A DNA stretch of 22,790 nt from Atopobium sp. Lineage in GTDB: Bacteria > Actinomycetota > Coriobacteriia > Coriobacteriales > Atopobiaceae. Below, in pieces: positions 5,964 to 15,118 of this stretch. Numbering within the stretch: the stretch's first letter is position 1; each line of letters begins with the position of its first letter. The stretch spans positions 1-22,790 of the forward strand of contig JABZHD010000004.1 in assembly GCA_015259045.1 (NCBI GenBank), read 5' to 3'. Below the pieces are notes generated by a model, which saw only the letters and a list, made by a program, of their open reading frames with translations, was not told where the DNA came from and searched no databases. Position numbers and translations under genes: made by a program.

Positions 5964-8450
5964 ATGCTTGCTATAAAAAATGAAACAAACGTGGTGCTTG
6001 CGGTTGATACGTCGACGGATATGCTGGCGTGTACGGTCGCGCGTCTGACCAGGCGCGATGCCGCTGCGGGCATGGGCGCAGCGAGTGCGTCTGATGGTGG
6101 GTTCGACGTTGAGGTGCTGGCGTCAACGGATCACCTGTGCCGTCGCCAGGCAAACGTAGAGCTTGTAGGCTCGGTTCAGGAAGCGCTCAAAGCTGCTGGG
6201 CTGACCATGGCTGACGTCGATGCTGTTATCGCAGGTAGAGGACCTGGCTCGTTCACGGGCGTTCGCATTGGTGTGGCAACTGCAAAGGGTATTGCGTGCG
6301 GCTCTGGCCTGCCACTTTACGGTGCAAGCGCGCTTGATGCCATGGCGTTCAGCGCGTGGAAGGCGGGCGTGCGCGGCACCGTTGGTGTTGTTGCAGACGC
6401 AATGCGCGGTGAGGTCTATCCGGGTATCTACCTGCTGGATAATGACGGAGCACATAGAACATTCCCGGTGGAGACCGTTCTCAAGGCAGACGCTTGTGTG
6501 GAGGAGTGGTCGAGCAGGACTGATAAGGACCAGCTCACGCTTACGGGCAATGGCTTATTGAAGTACCGTGAGCGTTTTGAGCGCGCGGGTTTCTCGACAT
6601 ATACCGATGAAGCAACGTGGTTCCCAACAGGAGAAGGCCTGGTACGCGCGGTGTGTATGCCCGAGTATCAGCAGGCGGGTGCGGGCGATCCGGCGCTGGT
6701 GCTGCCCATTTACACGCGACTTTCGGACGCGGAGGAGTCGGAGCGCAAGCGTTTGGGTCTCAAGGAGCCGGCAACGGTGGCCCTGACCGGCGTGGATGAT
6801 GCGCTGGCCGATATTCACCTGCAGCTTCGTCCGATGACGGTAAACGATCTGGACCAGGTGGCCGAGCTTGAGGCGGCAACATATGCTGACGCTGCACATT
6901 CGGCCTGGTCAAAGCAGACGTTCTACGACGAGCTCTCGGGCGTTGGTCGTAGTTGGTGGCTGGCTCACGACCGCGGAACGGTTATTGGCTTTGCGGGCGG
7001 TCGTCTGGCGGGAGCTCAGTTTGAGGTGGAAGAAGTGGTGGTCGCGCCTGAGCGTCGCCGCCAGGGGATTGCATCCAAGCTGGTAGAACGCGTAGCGTAC
7101 GATGCTCAGATGCTGGGCGCATCCGCGATTACCCTTGAGGTGGAGGAGGATAACGCTCCAGCTCAGGGTGCCTATAGCAAGCTGGGATTTGCCGAGGTTG
7201 GTCGTCGCCCGGGATATTACGGTCCGGATTGCGCGGCGATTTTGATGACGGCGCAGCTGCCTTTGGCAGTTGGTGCTGGCTTTGAGGCGAGAAACCCTGA
7301 ACCTCATGCATCAGTGCGTCCGTGGCCTATTGTTGCAGGTGAGCGCTCTGAAGAGACGCTTGCGGCATTGCGAGAGGCAGGGGATTTGATTCTCAGCCTG
7401 GAATCCTCTTGCGACGAAACCGCCATGTGCATCATGGATTCTCACGGTGTGGTCTGCGCAAATGTTGTTGCAACTCAAATTGACTTCCACGCTCGCTTTG
7501 GCGGCGTCGTGCCCGAGATTGCTTCTCGCAAGCATACCGAGGCTATCGTTGGTCTTTTCGAGGAGACCATGGCCCGCGCGGGCGCGCACTTTGGTTGCGA
7601 CACGCTGGTGCCGTCTGACCTGGCCGCCGTTGGTGTTACCGCAGGTCCAGGCCTTGTTGGCGCACTTGTTGTGGGCGTGGCGTTTGCCAAGGGCTTCTGC
7701 GTGGCCACTGACCTGCCGCTTATTCCCGTTCATCACCTGGAAGGCCACCTGCTGGCCAACCTGTTTGAGACGCCTGACCTGGAGCCGCCATTTGTGGCCA
7801 GCCTGGTCTCGGGTGGCAATACTATGCTGGTACACGTGCGTGCCTGGGGAGATTATGTGGTCCTGGGCTCTACCATCGATGACGCTGTGGGTGAGGCCTT
7901 TGACAAGGTTGCCAAGGCGCTTGGCCTCGGCTATCCAGGCGGACCGGTAATCAGCAAACTTGCAGCTCAGGGCAACCCTAAGGCCATTCACTTCCCGCGC
8001 GCGATGATGCACAGCGGCGACTATTCCTTTAGTCTCTCCGGCCTAAAGACCGCCGTTATTACCTACATTGAGGGCGAGAACCGCGCAGGTAGAGCAATCA
8101 ATCTGCCAGACTTGGCCGCTTCGTTTGAGCAAGCAGTTATTGACGTGCAGGTTGCAAAGGCTAAAACCGCTGTTGAGGAGACGGGCGTCTCCGATTTCTG
8201 CGTGGGTGGTGGCGTAGCTGCAAACCCCGCACTTAGAGCTGCATATAAGGAAACCTTTGGTCGTATGGGCGTTCGAGTGACGGTGCCCCCGATGTCGGTT
8301 TGTGGCGACAACGCCGCGATGATTGCCGTCGGCGCACTTCGCAGCTACCGTACGCAGGGTTTCTCGCTATTGACCTTGGATGCAAACCCCAACGCGCAGC
8401 TGGGATCGTGGTCGTCGGATGCGGCGCCCGTTGTCCCAAGCGGCATGTAA
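5964..8450 (+). CDS. tsaD: Fused TsaB-RimI-TsaD: tRNA t6A37 biosynthesis with internal N-acetyltransferase
   Basis: One protein of about 828 residues joins three usually separate enzymes. Residues about 9-235 are TsaB (VLAVDTST, GRGPGSFTGVRIG), the partner that stabilises TsaD. Residues about 285-432 are a RimI-like GNAT acetyltransferase (VVVAPERRRQGIASKLVERV, LEVEEDNAPAQGAYSKLGF), which in other bacteria acetylates the N-terminus of ribosomal protein S18. Residues about 474-815 are TsaD (SLESSCDETA, metal-binding HHLEGH at 590-595, VSGGNT, GYPGGP, GGGVAANPALR, CGDNAAM with the conserved aspartate at 782). TsaD transfers threonylcarbamoyl to A37 of ANN-decoding tRNAs. The ATG at 5964 is chosen because the TsaB fold begins nine residues later; a TTG at 5889 opens the same frame but adds 25 unlikely residues. 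nadE follows directly, its ribosome site overlapping this stop codon. No tsaE is present in the window. Confidence 0.93.
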   Translation: MLAIKNETNVVLAVDTSTDMLACTVARLTRRDAAAGMGAASASDGGFDVEVLASTDHLCRRQANVELVGSVQEALKAAGLTMADVDAVIAGRGPGSFTGVRIGVATAKGIACGSGLPLYGASALDAMAFSAWKAGVRGTVGVVADAMRGEVYPGIYLLDNDGAHRTFPVETVLKADACVEEWSSRTDKDQLTLTGNGLLKYRERFERAGFSTYTDEATWFPTGEGLVRAVCMPEYQQAGAGDPALVLPIYTRLSDAEESERKRLGLKEPATVALTGVDDALADIHLQLRPMTVNDLDQVAELEAATYADAAHSAWSKQTFYDELSGVGRSWWLAHDRGTVIGFAGGRLAGAQFEVEEVVVAPERRRQGIASKLVERVAYDAQMLGASAITLEVEEDNAPAQGAYSKLGFAEVGRRPGYYGPDCAAILMTAQLPLAVGAGFEARNPEPHASVRPWPIVAGERSEETLAALREAGDLILSLESSCDETAMCIMDSHGVVCANVVATQIDFHARFGGVVPEIASRKHTEAIVGLFEETMARAGAHFGCDTLVPSDLAAVGVTAGPGLVGALVVGVAFAKGFCVATDLPLIPVHHLEGHLLANLFETPDLEPPFVASLVSGGNTMLVHVRAWGDYVVLGSTIDDAVGEAFDKVAKALGLGYPGGPVISKLAAQGNPKAIHFPRAMMHSGDYSFSLSGLKTAVITYIEGENRAGRAINLPDLAASFEQAVIDVQVAKAKTAVEETGVSDFCVGGGVAANPALRAAYKETFGRMGVRVTVPPMSVCGDNAAMIAVGALRSYRTQGFSLLTLDANPNAQLGSWSSDAAPVVPSGM

Positions 8451-8455
8451 GGAGG
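8449..8455 (+). promoter_or_regulatory. Ribosome binding site of nadE overlapping the tsaD stop codon
   Basis: AAGGAGG, a near-perfect Shine-Dalgarno, shares the last two bases of the TAA stop and lies five bases before the GTG at 8461. This fixes the nadE start at GTG and points to translational coupling. Confidence 0.85.
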
Positions 8456-8460
8456 CCATT

Positions 8461-10503
8461 GTGCAAGACGGATTCATCAAAGTTGCAAGTATCACGCCGC
8501 GCGTCCGCGTGGCCGACGTGGCGTTTAACGTGGAGAGCTGCCTAGCGGCCATCGAAGAAGCCGCAGGTAATTGCGGCGTTAAGGTGGTCGTACTGCCCGA
8601 GCTCTGCATCACGGGCTACACCTGCGAGGACCTGTTCTGGCAGGATGCCCTTTTGGACGCAGCCGAGCGCGGCTTGGTCTCGATTGCCGCTCGCACGGCC
8701 GACGTCGATGCGTTGCTGCTGCTAGGACTGCCTGTTCGCGTGGCGAGCAAACTCTACAACTGCGCCGCCGTTCTCTTTAGGGGAGAGCTTTTGGGCCTGG
8801 TGCCCAAGCGCTACGTGCCCATGTACAACGAGTTTTACGAGGGCCGACACTTTGTTTCCGGCCCCAAGACGGTCACCAGCGTGGACTTTGGCCTGCTGGG
8901 CGAGGTTCCGTTTGGTACCAACCAGCTGTTTGCGTGCGACACCATCCCTGAGCTGGTCGTGGGCGCGGAGATCTGCGAGGACCTCTGGGTGCCCATGCCG
9001 CCGTCAAACGCGCACGCCGTCGCCGGCGCCACGCTGATCTGCAACTTGTCCGCGTCGCCCGCGCTGGCCGGCAAGTCCGCGTACCGTCGTCAGCTGGTTG
9101 CGCAGCAAAGCGCGCGTCTGATCTGCGGCTACGTTTACGCGAGCGCAGGTGAGGGCGAGTCTACGACCGATTTGGTTTTCTCGGGCCATGATCTTGTTGT
9201 CGAGAATGGCCGTGTGCTCGCCGACTCCGGCGTGTTTGGCGAGGGTATCGCCGTGTCCGAGATTGACGTGCTGTCGCTGGCGGCTGACCGCAGGCGCACG
9301 TCGACGTTTGAGGTTGCTCCGACGCCGGAGGATTACAAGCACCTGACCACGTATTTCTCGCTGGAGTTTGACGGTGAGGGCGAGAGTGCAGGTCACGGCC
9401 ACGAGCACGCCGCCGCAGGTCACGGCCACGACAGCGAGGGCGTCGAACTTGCAATCCGCACGCCGCTGACCAGGTTCGTTGATCCGCACCCGTTTGTGCC
9501 CGCGATGGATGATGCTCGCGCAGCACGCTGCGAGGAGATCCTGTCGATTCAGGCTCACGGTTTGGCTTCAAGGCTGGCACACACCGGCTCTGACCATGCG
9601 GTTATTGGCATTTCGGGTGGACTTGACTCTACGCTGGCCCTTCTCGTCACAGTGCGAGCCTTTGACCAGCTGGGATATGACCGCTCGGGCATTGTAGCTG
9701 TGACGATGCCGGGATTTGGCACCACGGACCGCACGTACACCAACGCTATTGAGCTGGTGCAGTCGCTTGGCGCCGACCTGCGCGAGATTTCCATTGTGGA
9801 TTCTGTGCTGCAGCACTTCGCCGACATCGGCCACAACCAGGATGTTCACGACGTTGTGTACGAAAACGCCCAGGCTCGCGAGCGCACGCAGATTCTGATG
9901 GACATTGCTAACCAGGTGGGCGGCATGGTCATTGGCACGGGCGACCTTTCCGAGCTGGCGCTTGGCTGGGCAACGTACAACGGCGACCAGATGTCCATGT
10001 ACGGCGTGAATGCTTCGGTACCAAAGACACTGGTCAGGTACCTTGTCGATTACTGCGCCGATGCTTATGAGGAGCAGGGCGAGGACGAAATTGCTCACGT
10101 TTTGCGCGACGTTCTGGACACACCAGTTTCTCCTGAGCTGCTGCCATCTGCGGCAGACGGTTCCATTGAGCAGAAGACGGAGGACCTGGTTGGCCCATAC
10201 GAGTTGCACGATTTCTTCTTGTTCCACGTGCTTCGTCACGGAAGTGGCCCGCTCAAGATTCTGCGTCTGGCCGAGCGTGCGTTTGGTACGGACACTGACC
10301 AGGAGGTTTACGATCACGAGACTATCGTTCGCTGGCTTAAGGTGTTCTACCGCCGCTTCTTCTCGCAGCAGTTTAAGCGCTCGGCGATGCCCGACGGACC
10401 AAAGGTTGGTTCGGTTTCGCTGTCTCCGCGCGGCGACCTGCGTATGCCATCCGATGCTTCGAGCTCGCTCTGGCTCTCTGAACTGGAGAGTTTGGACGCG
10501 TAA
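8461..10503 (+). CDS. nadE: Glutamine-dependent NAD(+) synthetase
   Basis: Makes NAD from deamido-NAD, ATP and glutamine in the cytoplasm, the last step of NAD biosynthesis. The 680 residues contain two domains. The first is an N-terminal nitrilase-fold glutaminase with the Glu-Lys-Cys triad visible as PELCITGY (E47), VPKRYVP (K116) and GAEICEDLWVP (C172). The second is a C-terminal synthetase with the ATP pyrophosphatase loop GISGGLDST (383-391), GTGDLSELALGWATYNGD and the lid/tail KRSAMPDGPKVGSVSLSPRG. The length fits the long two-domain form of actinobacteria. The GTG start is set by the ribosome site at 8449. The linker between domains carries a histidine-rich insert (GHGHEHAAAGHGHD, about 311-324) encoded by a 17-bp direct repeat, which is not a family feature. 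The gene is co-transcribed with tsaBD and followed by a strong terminator. Confidence 0.95.
   Translation: MQDGFIKVASITPRVRVADVAFNVESCLAAIEEAAGNCGVKVVVLPELCITGYTCEDLFWQDALLDAAERGLVSIAARTADVDALLLLGLPVRVASKLYNCAAVLFRGELLGLVPKRYVPMYNEFYEGRHFVSGPKTVTSVDFGLLGEVPFGTNQLFACDTIPELVVGAEICEDLWVPMPPSNAHAVAGATLICNLSASPALAGKSAYRRQLVAQQSARLICGYVYASAGEGESTTDLVFSGHDLVVENGRVLADSGVFGEGIAVSEIDVLSLAADRRRTSTFEVAPTPEDYKHLTTYFSLEFDGEGESAGHGHEHAAAGHGHDSEGVELAIRTPLTRFVDPHPFVPAMDDARAARCEEILSIQAHGLASRLAHTGSDHAVIGISGGLDSTLALLVTVRAFDQLGYDRSGIVAVTMPGFGTTDRTYTNAIELVQSLGADLREISIVDSVLQHFADIGHNQDVHDVVYENAQARERTQILMDIANQVGGMVIGTGDLSELALGWATYNGDQMSMYGVNASVPKTLVRYLVDYCADAYEEQGEDEIAHVLRDVLDTPVSPELLPSAADGSIEQKTEDLVGPYELHDFFLFHVLRHGSGPLKILRLAERAFGTDTDQEVYDHETIVRWLKVFYRRFFSQQFKRSAMPDGPKVGSVSLSPRGDLRMPSDASSSLWLSELESLDA
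9388..9431 (+). repeat. 17-bp direct repeat coding the His-rich linker of NadE
   Basis: GCAGGTCACGGCCACGA occurs at 9388-9404 and 9415-9431, 27 bases apart (nine codons, frame kept). It encodes two AGHGH(E/D) motifs. Confidence 0.85.
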
Positions 10504-10566
10504 GCGCGCGCGATAGCGCGTAGCGCGGCAGATTGTAGCGTGGTAGGACGTATTTCTTAGGTGTTC

Positions 10567-10607
10567 AGTACCCGGCTATTCATGTATATGAATAGCCGGG
10601 TACTTTT
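10567..10607 (+). terminator. Rho-independent terminator of the tsaBD-nadE unit
   Basis: Seventeen perfect pairs (AGTACCCGGCTATTCAT at 10567-10583 with 10588-10604), loop GTAT, then TTTT. It lies 63 bases past the nadE stop. Confidence 0.92.
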
Positions 10608-11157
10608 ATGCAGGTTGATTTTTGCTATGAGTAGGGAAGAGGCGATTTTGCCCTCAAAATGGTCCTCAAGTGGTAAAAAATGCGTTTAGTTGGAGTTTAC
10701 AGAAATTGCGGGATTCTATGCATCAAATCTACCTGCAGTTTTGTTTCGGACAAATAATCAAAAATCTGGATAAAATTCGCTACCTGGTAAAACATAGGTG
10801 CAATTTTTTTGAATGCTCCATTTCATTCCCAACTAAACGCATTTTTTACCCAAATTGGACCCTCCCAAAGAGGTACTCATTTTTCCTATGCAAAATCGCG
10901 CATATCACTAGCAGAATATGCACGCAGCAAAGATTTGCGCTAAAAATTATGCTAATGGCAAGAATCTGCAGGTCGATACCGCTTGGCGCTCGCATCCGTC
11001 GACCGCAAGTCGCGCTTACCAGCAGCTCAACGGCGCCGCGCGCCTGTTCGCAGCTCGCACTCCGCCTGCATTCCACTCGCACCCCGCACGCACCCACCAG
11101 CCTGCGCATAACCGTTGACGGCTTATACTGCACGCCTACAGAAAATCTAAGTCGGTT
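10608..11157. other. Gene-free stretch before the groES promoter
   Basis: About 550 bases with no credible gene. The first half is A+T-rich and holds the inverted-repeat element at 10661-10861. The second half (about 10970-11110) is G+C-rich and low in complexity, with CGCAGCTCGC and CCGCACGCACCCACC words. A 180-codon plus frame beginning with GTG at 10670 runs through both halves and has no protein-like pattern. Confidence 0.65.
10661..10861. repeat. 201-bp element bounded by long inverted repeats
   Basis: A perfect 22-bp inverted repeat lies at 10672-10693 and 10829-10850 (core AAAAAATGCGTTTAGTTGG and its complement). Six bases further out on each side GGTCC (10661-10665) and GGACC (10857-10861) also match, giving symmetrical composite ends. 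The interior is A+T-rich with no open frame. It is different in sequence from the element at 5381-5511. It could be a miniature mobile element or the template of a long hairpin RNA. Confidence 0.85.
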
Positions 11158-11170
11158 TTGTAAGATTTTC
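11141..11170. promoter_or_regulatory. Inverted repeat at the groES promoter, possible operator
   Basis: GAAAATCT (11141-11148) and AGATTTTC (11163-11170) form an 8-bp inverted repeat with a 14-base gap, overlapping the -35 region. It is not CIRCE (nine bases, nine-base gap, TTAGCACTC) and not the HspR HAIR motif. Confidence 0.4.
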
Positions 11171-11187
11171 GCGATATTTCGTATAAA
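11158..11187 (+). promoter_or_regulatory. Candidate promoter of groES-groEL
   Basis: TTGTAA (11158-11163), 18-base spacer, TATAAA (11182-11187). This predicts a leader of about 80 bases carrying the two hairpins at 11227-11258. A weaker alternative is TTGACG at 11115 with TACAGA at 11137. Confidence 0.5.
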
Positions 11188-11226
11188 TTGTTTTCCCGTG
11201 TGGAATAACTAATAGCGTTGGAAAAG

Positions 11227-11258
11227 GGCGCTTGGCGCCAATATCGGGCTTGGCCCGA
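11227..11258 (+). promoter_or_regulatory. Twin leader hairpins just before the groES ribosome site
   Basis: GGCGC-TTG-GCGCC (11227-11239) and TCGGGC-TTG-GCCCGA (11244-11258) are two compact stems with the same TTG loop, ending three bases before GGGAGG (11261-11266). They may protect the mRNA or tune translation with temperature; this is inference. Confidence 0.5.
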
Positions 11259-11274
11259 AAGGGAGGTTTTCATT

Positions 11275-11565
11275 ATGAATTTGAAGCCACTTGGAGATCG
11301 TGTTCTGGTAAAGCCTGCTCCAAAAGAGGAGAAGACATCCTCTGGTCTCTACATTGCATCCGCAGCTCAGGAGCTCCCTCAGCGCGGTGAGGTCCTCGCA
11401 GTTGGAACTGGCAAGCTTGATCAGAATGGCAATCGCATTGCTCTTGATGTTAAAGTCGGCGACCAGGTATTTTACGGCAAGTTCGGTGGCACCGAGGTCA
11501 AGGTAGACGGCGAGGAGCTCCTGCTTCTTCGTGCTGACGATATCCTTGCAGTCCTCGAGGACTAA
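11275..11565 (+). CDS. groES: Co-chaperonin GroES (Hsp10)
   Basis: A 96-residue lid protein that caps GroEL in the ATP-driven folding cycle in the cytoplasm. It has the expected start MNLKPLGDRVLVKP, the mobile-loop region EEKTSSGLYIASAAQE, and the C-terminal GTEVKVDGEELLLLRADDILAVLE. The ATG at 11275 is chosen for GGGAGG eight bases upstream and the standard family N-terminus; an in-frame upstream start at 11218 would translate the leader hairpins. It is followed after 90 bases by groEL, with which it should be co-transcribed. Confidence 0.96.
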   Translation: MNLKPLGDRVLVKPAPKEEKTSSGLYIASAAQELPQRGEVLAVGTGKLDQNGNRIALDVKVGDQVFYGKFGGTEVKVDGEELLLLRADDILAVLED

Positions 11566-11568
11566 TCG

Positions 11569-11613
11569 CTCGCAGCTCGTTAATTCGCAGCTTAGTCGTT
11601 TGCAGCTTGTTCG
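11569..11613 (+). repeat. Three 15-bp tandem repeats between groES and groEL
   Basis: CTCGCAGCTCGTTAA, TTCGCAGCTTAGTCG and TTTGCAGCTTGTTCG follow each other without gaps. They share a (C/T)GCAGCT core and start three bases after the groES stop codon. Confidence 0.7.
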
Positions 11614-11631
11614 TCCGCTTTTTACGTGTAA

Positions 11632-13293
<1,662 letters not shown>

Positions 13294-13314
13294 TCCGCAC
13301 CTTCGCGTCACTTC

Positions 13315-13349
13315 AATCGGGTCCAGCTTCTCGCTGGGCCCGATTTTTT
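13315..13349 (+). terminator. Rho-independent terminator of groES-groEL
   Basis: AATCGGGTCCAGC pairs with GCTGGGCCCGATT (thirteen pairs, one G-T), loop TTCTC, then a six-base T run ending at 13349. Confidence 0.9.
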
Positions 13350-13640
13350 CTTTCGTCGCAACAACTTGGCGAGAAACCCGTCTTGTCGTAACTGCAACGT
13401 TTTCCCACTCAGCGTCCATTAATCGAAATAGTATGAAGGTAGCGTCATTTGAGCGGAATTATTGGTCGCTACAGGTTAGAATATTTATTTGCGACCGCGG
13501 CCATGCCGCCGCTGCGACTGTGACCGCACCCGCGGCCATACCGTCGCTGCGACTGTGACTACGCCGCAGCTGCACCCGCGGCCAGCACGCTACTGCGACC
13601 GCACCGTTAACCCGCCACGCGCCAAAGGAGAGGAGGCACC
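13350..13640. other. Intergenic region before the iron-sulfur protein gene
   Basis: Contains an exact GGCGAGAA octamer (13368-13375), an A+T-rich patch around 13425-13490 that could hold a promoter (TAGAAT at 13477, no good -35), and the GC-rich repeats at 13491-13612. Confidence 0.55.
13491..13612. repeat. GC-rich degenerate tandem repeats (CCGCGGCCA units)
   Basis: CGCGGCCA recurs at the start of three units of roughly 40 bases. The first two units share CGCTGCGACTGTGAC, and CTGCGACCGCACC closes the third. The tract ends shortly before the ribosome site of the next gene, so it forms leader DNA. Confidence 0.6.
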
Positions 13641-15020
13641 ATGGCTCAGAACCAGAACCGTAACGAGGAGCGAGATTTTCTCGACGACCTCATTGATATC
13701 CAGGACTCCCTGCAGGTGCTTTCCAACCCACTCGACGCGCTGATGGGAAGCCTGTCTATTGACCCAAACACGGACAAGCCGTTCGAGCCAATGGACTACA
13801 AGGAAATCCCCTGGTCAAACGCTAATCGCTGCCTGAGATGCGCCTCGGGAAAAGCCGAGGCATGTTCTCGCTGTCTTGACGTTTGCCCAGCTAATTGCAT
13901 TGATATCCACAATCAGTCCGTGCGCATCGACGATGAGGCGTGCCTGCAGTGCGGCCTTTGTGTTGCTGCGTGCCCAACCGAGACGTTCAACACGCGCCGC
14001 CACACGTCCCGCATGCTGTATGACCAGGTAGCTCGCGCGGCCTCCGCGTACGAGCAGTGCTACATCACCTGCACGCGTGCTCTGGCGAGAAAACCTGAGG
14101 GCAACGAGATTTGCCTGCCTTGCGTGGGTATGCTCTCGGCCGACATTTGGTTCTCGATCCTTACGGACTTTGACAACGTAAGCGTTTACCTGCCGTTAGG
14201 TGTTTGCGACCGTTGTCGTACCACTACCGGTGAGGAAGCATATACCCAGGCAATCGCTACCGCTGAGGAGTGGACGGGTGCCACGGTTGGCCTCGAGGTC
14301 GACGGCAACAATCTCAACCACAACTTCACGCGTGCGTATATCCGTTCTCAGTTCATCTCCAACGCGATGAACGGTGCAGAACGCCTGGTATCTGCATCGA
14401 CGCCTGTCCTTGCGGGCGCTAAGGCAATTGCCGACCGCATCAACAATCACGCTCGTTCCCTGGACAAACTCCAGACGCAGCTTGATGACGTGATGGGCCT
14501 GCGCACCACCGACATGCGGCAGTCCATGCTCACGCAGGATCGCCGTCTGGTCATGGGCGCACTTCAGCACGACCCAGAGCTTGCTCCTTACGTGAAGCTC
14601 GAGGCTCCTATCTGGGATTCCAGCAAGTGTACGGTTTGTGGCGACTGCAAAAATACCTGTACGACGCACGCTATCAACATCGACGAACGTGGCAAGCTGA
14701 CCATCAAGATGCCGTTCTGCGTCAACTGCGGCGCCTGTGAAATTGTTTGCCCTGAACCTGGCGCGCTTACGATGGTGCCGATGGATACCTCTGAGCTGGT
14801 TGTTCGTGACCGCAAGGCCGAGGAGACCGAGCGTCTTGAGGCTTTGGCTCGTCGTAAGGCTCGCTTCTTTTTTGACACCGGCAAGGAGCAGCTCAAACAC
14901 TTGGCGGACTCGATTTCCGAGGACTCGGATGAGGAAGCCGCCACGGAGGCTGTTGCGGGCCTCGCCGCGAACTCTGCCGCCACTGCACAACAACCTCCAA
15001 AAGAGGATAATGGGGAGTAG
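13641..15020 (+). CDS. Multi-cluster 4Fe-4S ferredoxin-like protein of unknown role
   Basis: A soluble 459-residue protein with cysteine clusters in three blocks. The N-terminal block (about 64-111) has CLRC, CSRCLDVCPANC and CLQCGLCVAACP, an 8Fe-type ferredoxin module with an insertion in its first motif. The middle block (about 140-192) has CYITC, CLPC and CDRC and could bind zinc or a further cluster. The C-terminal block (about 330-370) has CTVCGDCKNTC and CVNCGACEIVCP, a standard 2[4Fe-4S] module. The tail (about 385-459) is charged, alanine-rich and probably disordered. There is no signal peptide or membrane segment, so it should act in the cytoplasm as an electron carrier or a subunit of an oxidoreductase, but no partner enzyme is adjacent. 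The start is supported by AGGAGAGGAGG just upstream. The function is not known to me. Confidence 0.85.
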   Translation: MAQNQNRNEERDFLDDLIDIQDSLQVLSNPLDALMGSLSIDPNTDKPFEPMDYKEIPWSNANRCLRCASGKAEACSRCLDVCPANCIDIHNQSVRIDDEACLQCGLCVAACPTETFNTRRHTSRMLYDQVARAASAYEQCYITCTRALARKPEGNEICLPCVGMLSADIWFSILTDFDNVSVYLPLGVCDRCRTTTGEEAYTQAIATAEEWTGATVGLEVDGNNLNHNFTRAYIRSQFISNAMNGAERLVSASTPVLAGAKAIADRINNHARSLDKLQTQLDDVMGLRTTDMRQSMLTQDRRLVMGALQHDPELAPYVKLEAPIWDSSKCTVCGDCKNTCTTHAINIDERGKLTIKMPFCVNCGACEIVCPEPGALTMVPMDTSELVVRDRKAEETERLEALARRKARFFFDTGKEQLKHLADSISEDSDEEAATEAVAGLAANSAATAQQPPKEDNGE

Positions 15021-15118
15021 CAAGTAGCTGCGTACACAGCACAACGCTTCTAGCTGCTCGTTCTTCTCGCCAGAAACGCAAGTAACCGTAACCGTCCACC
15101 GACAACAAGAGGACTCAC

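Noticed and set aside
5749..5976. 75-codon plus frame before tsaBD
   Set aside because: It starts inside the hairpin, overlaps the tsaB start in another frame, and shows no recognisable domain.
10670..11212. 180-codon plus frame before groES
   Set aside because: It begins with GTG inside an inverted repeat, runs through A+T-rich and GC-rich low-complexity DNA, and covers the groES promoter region.
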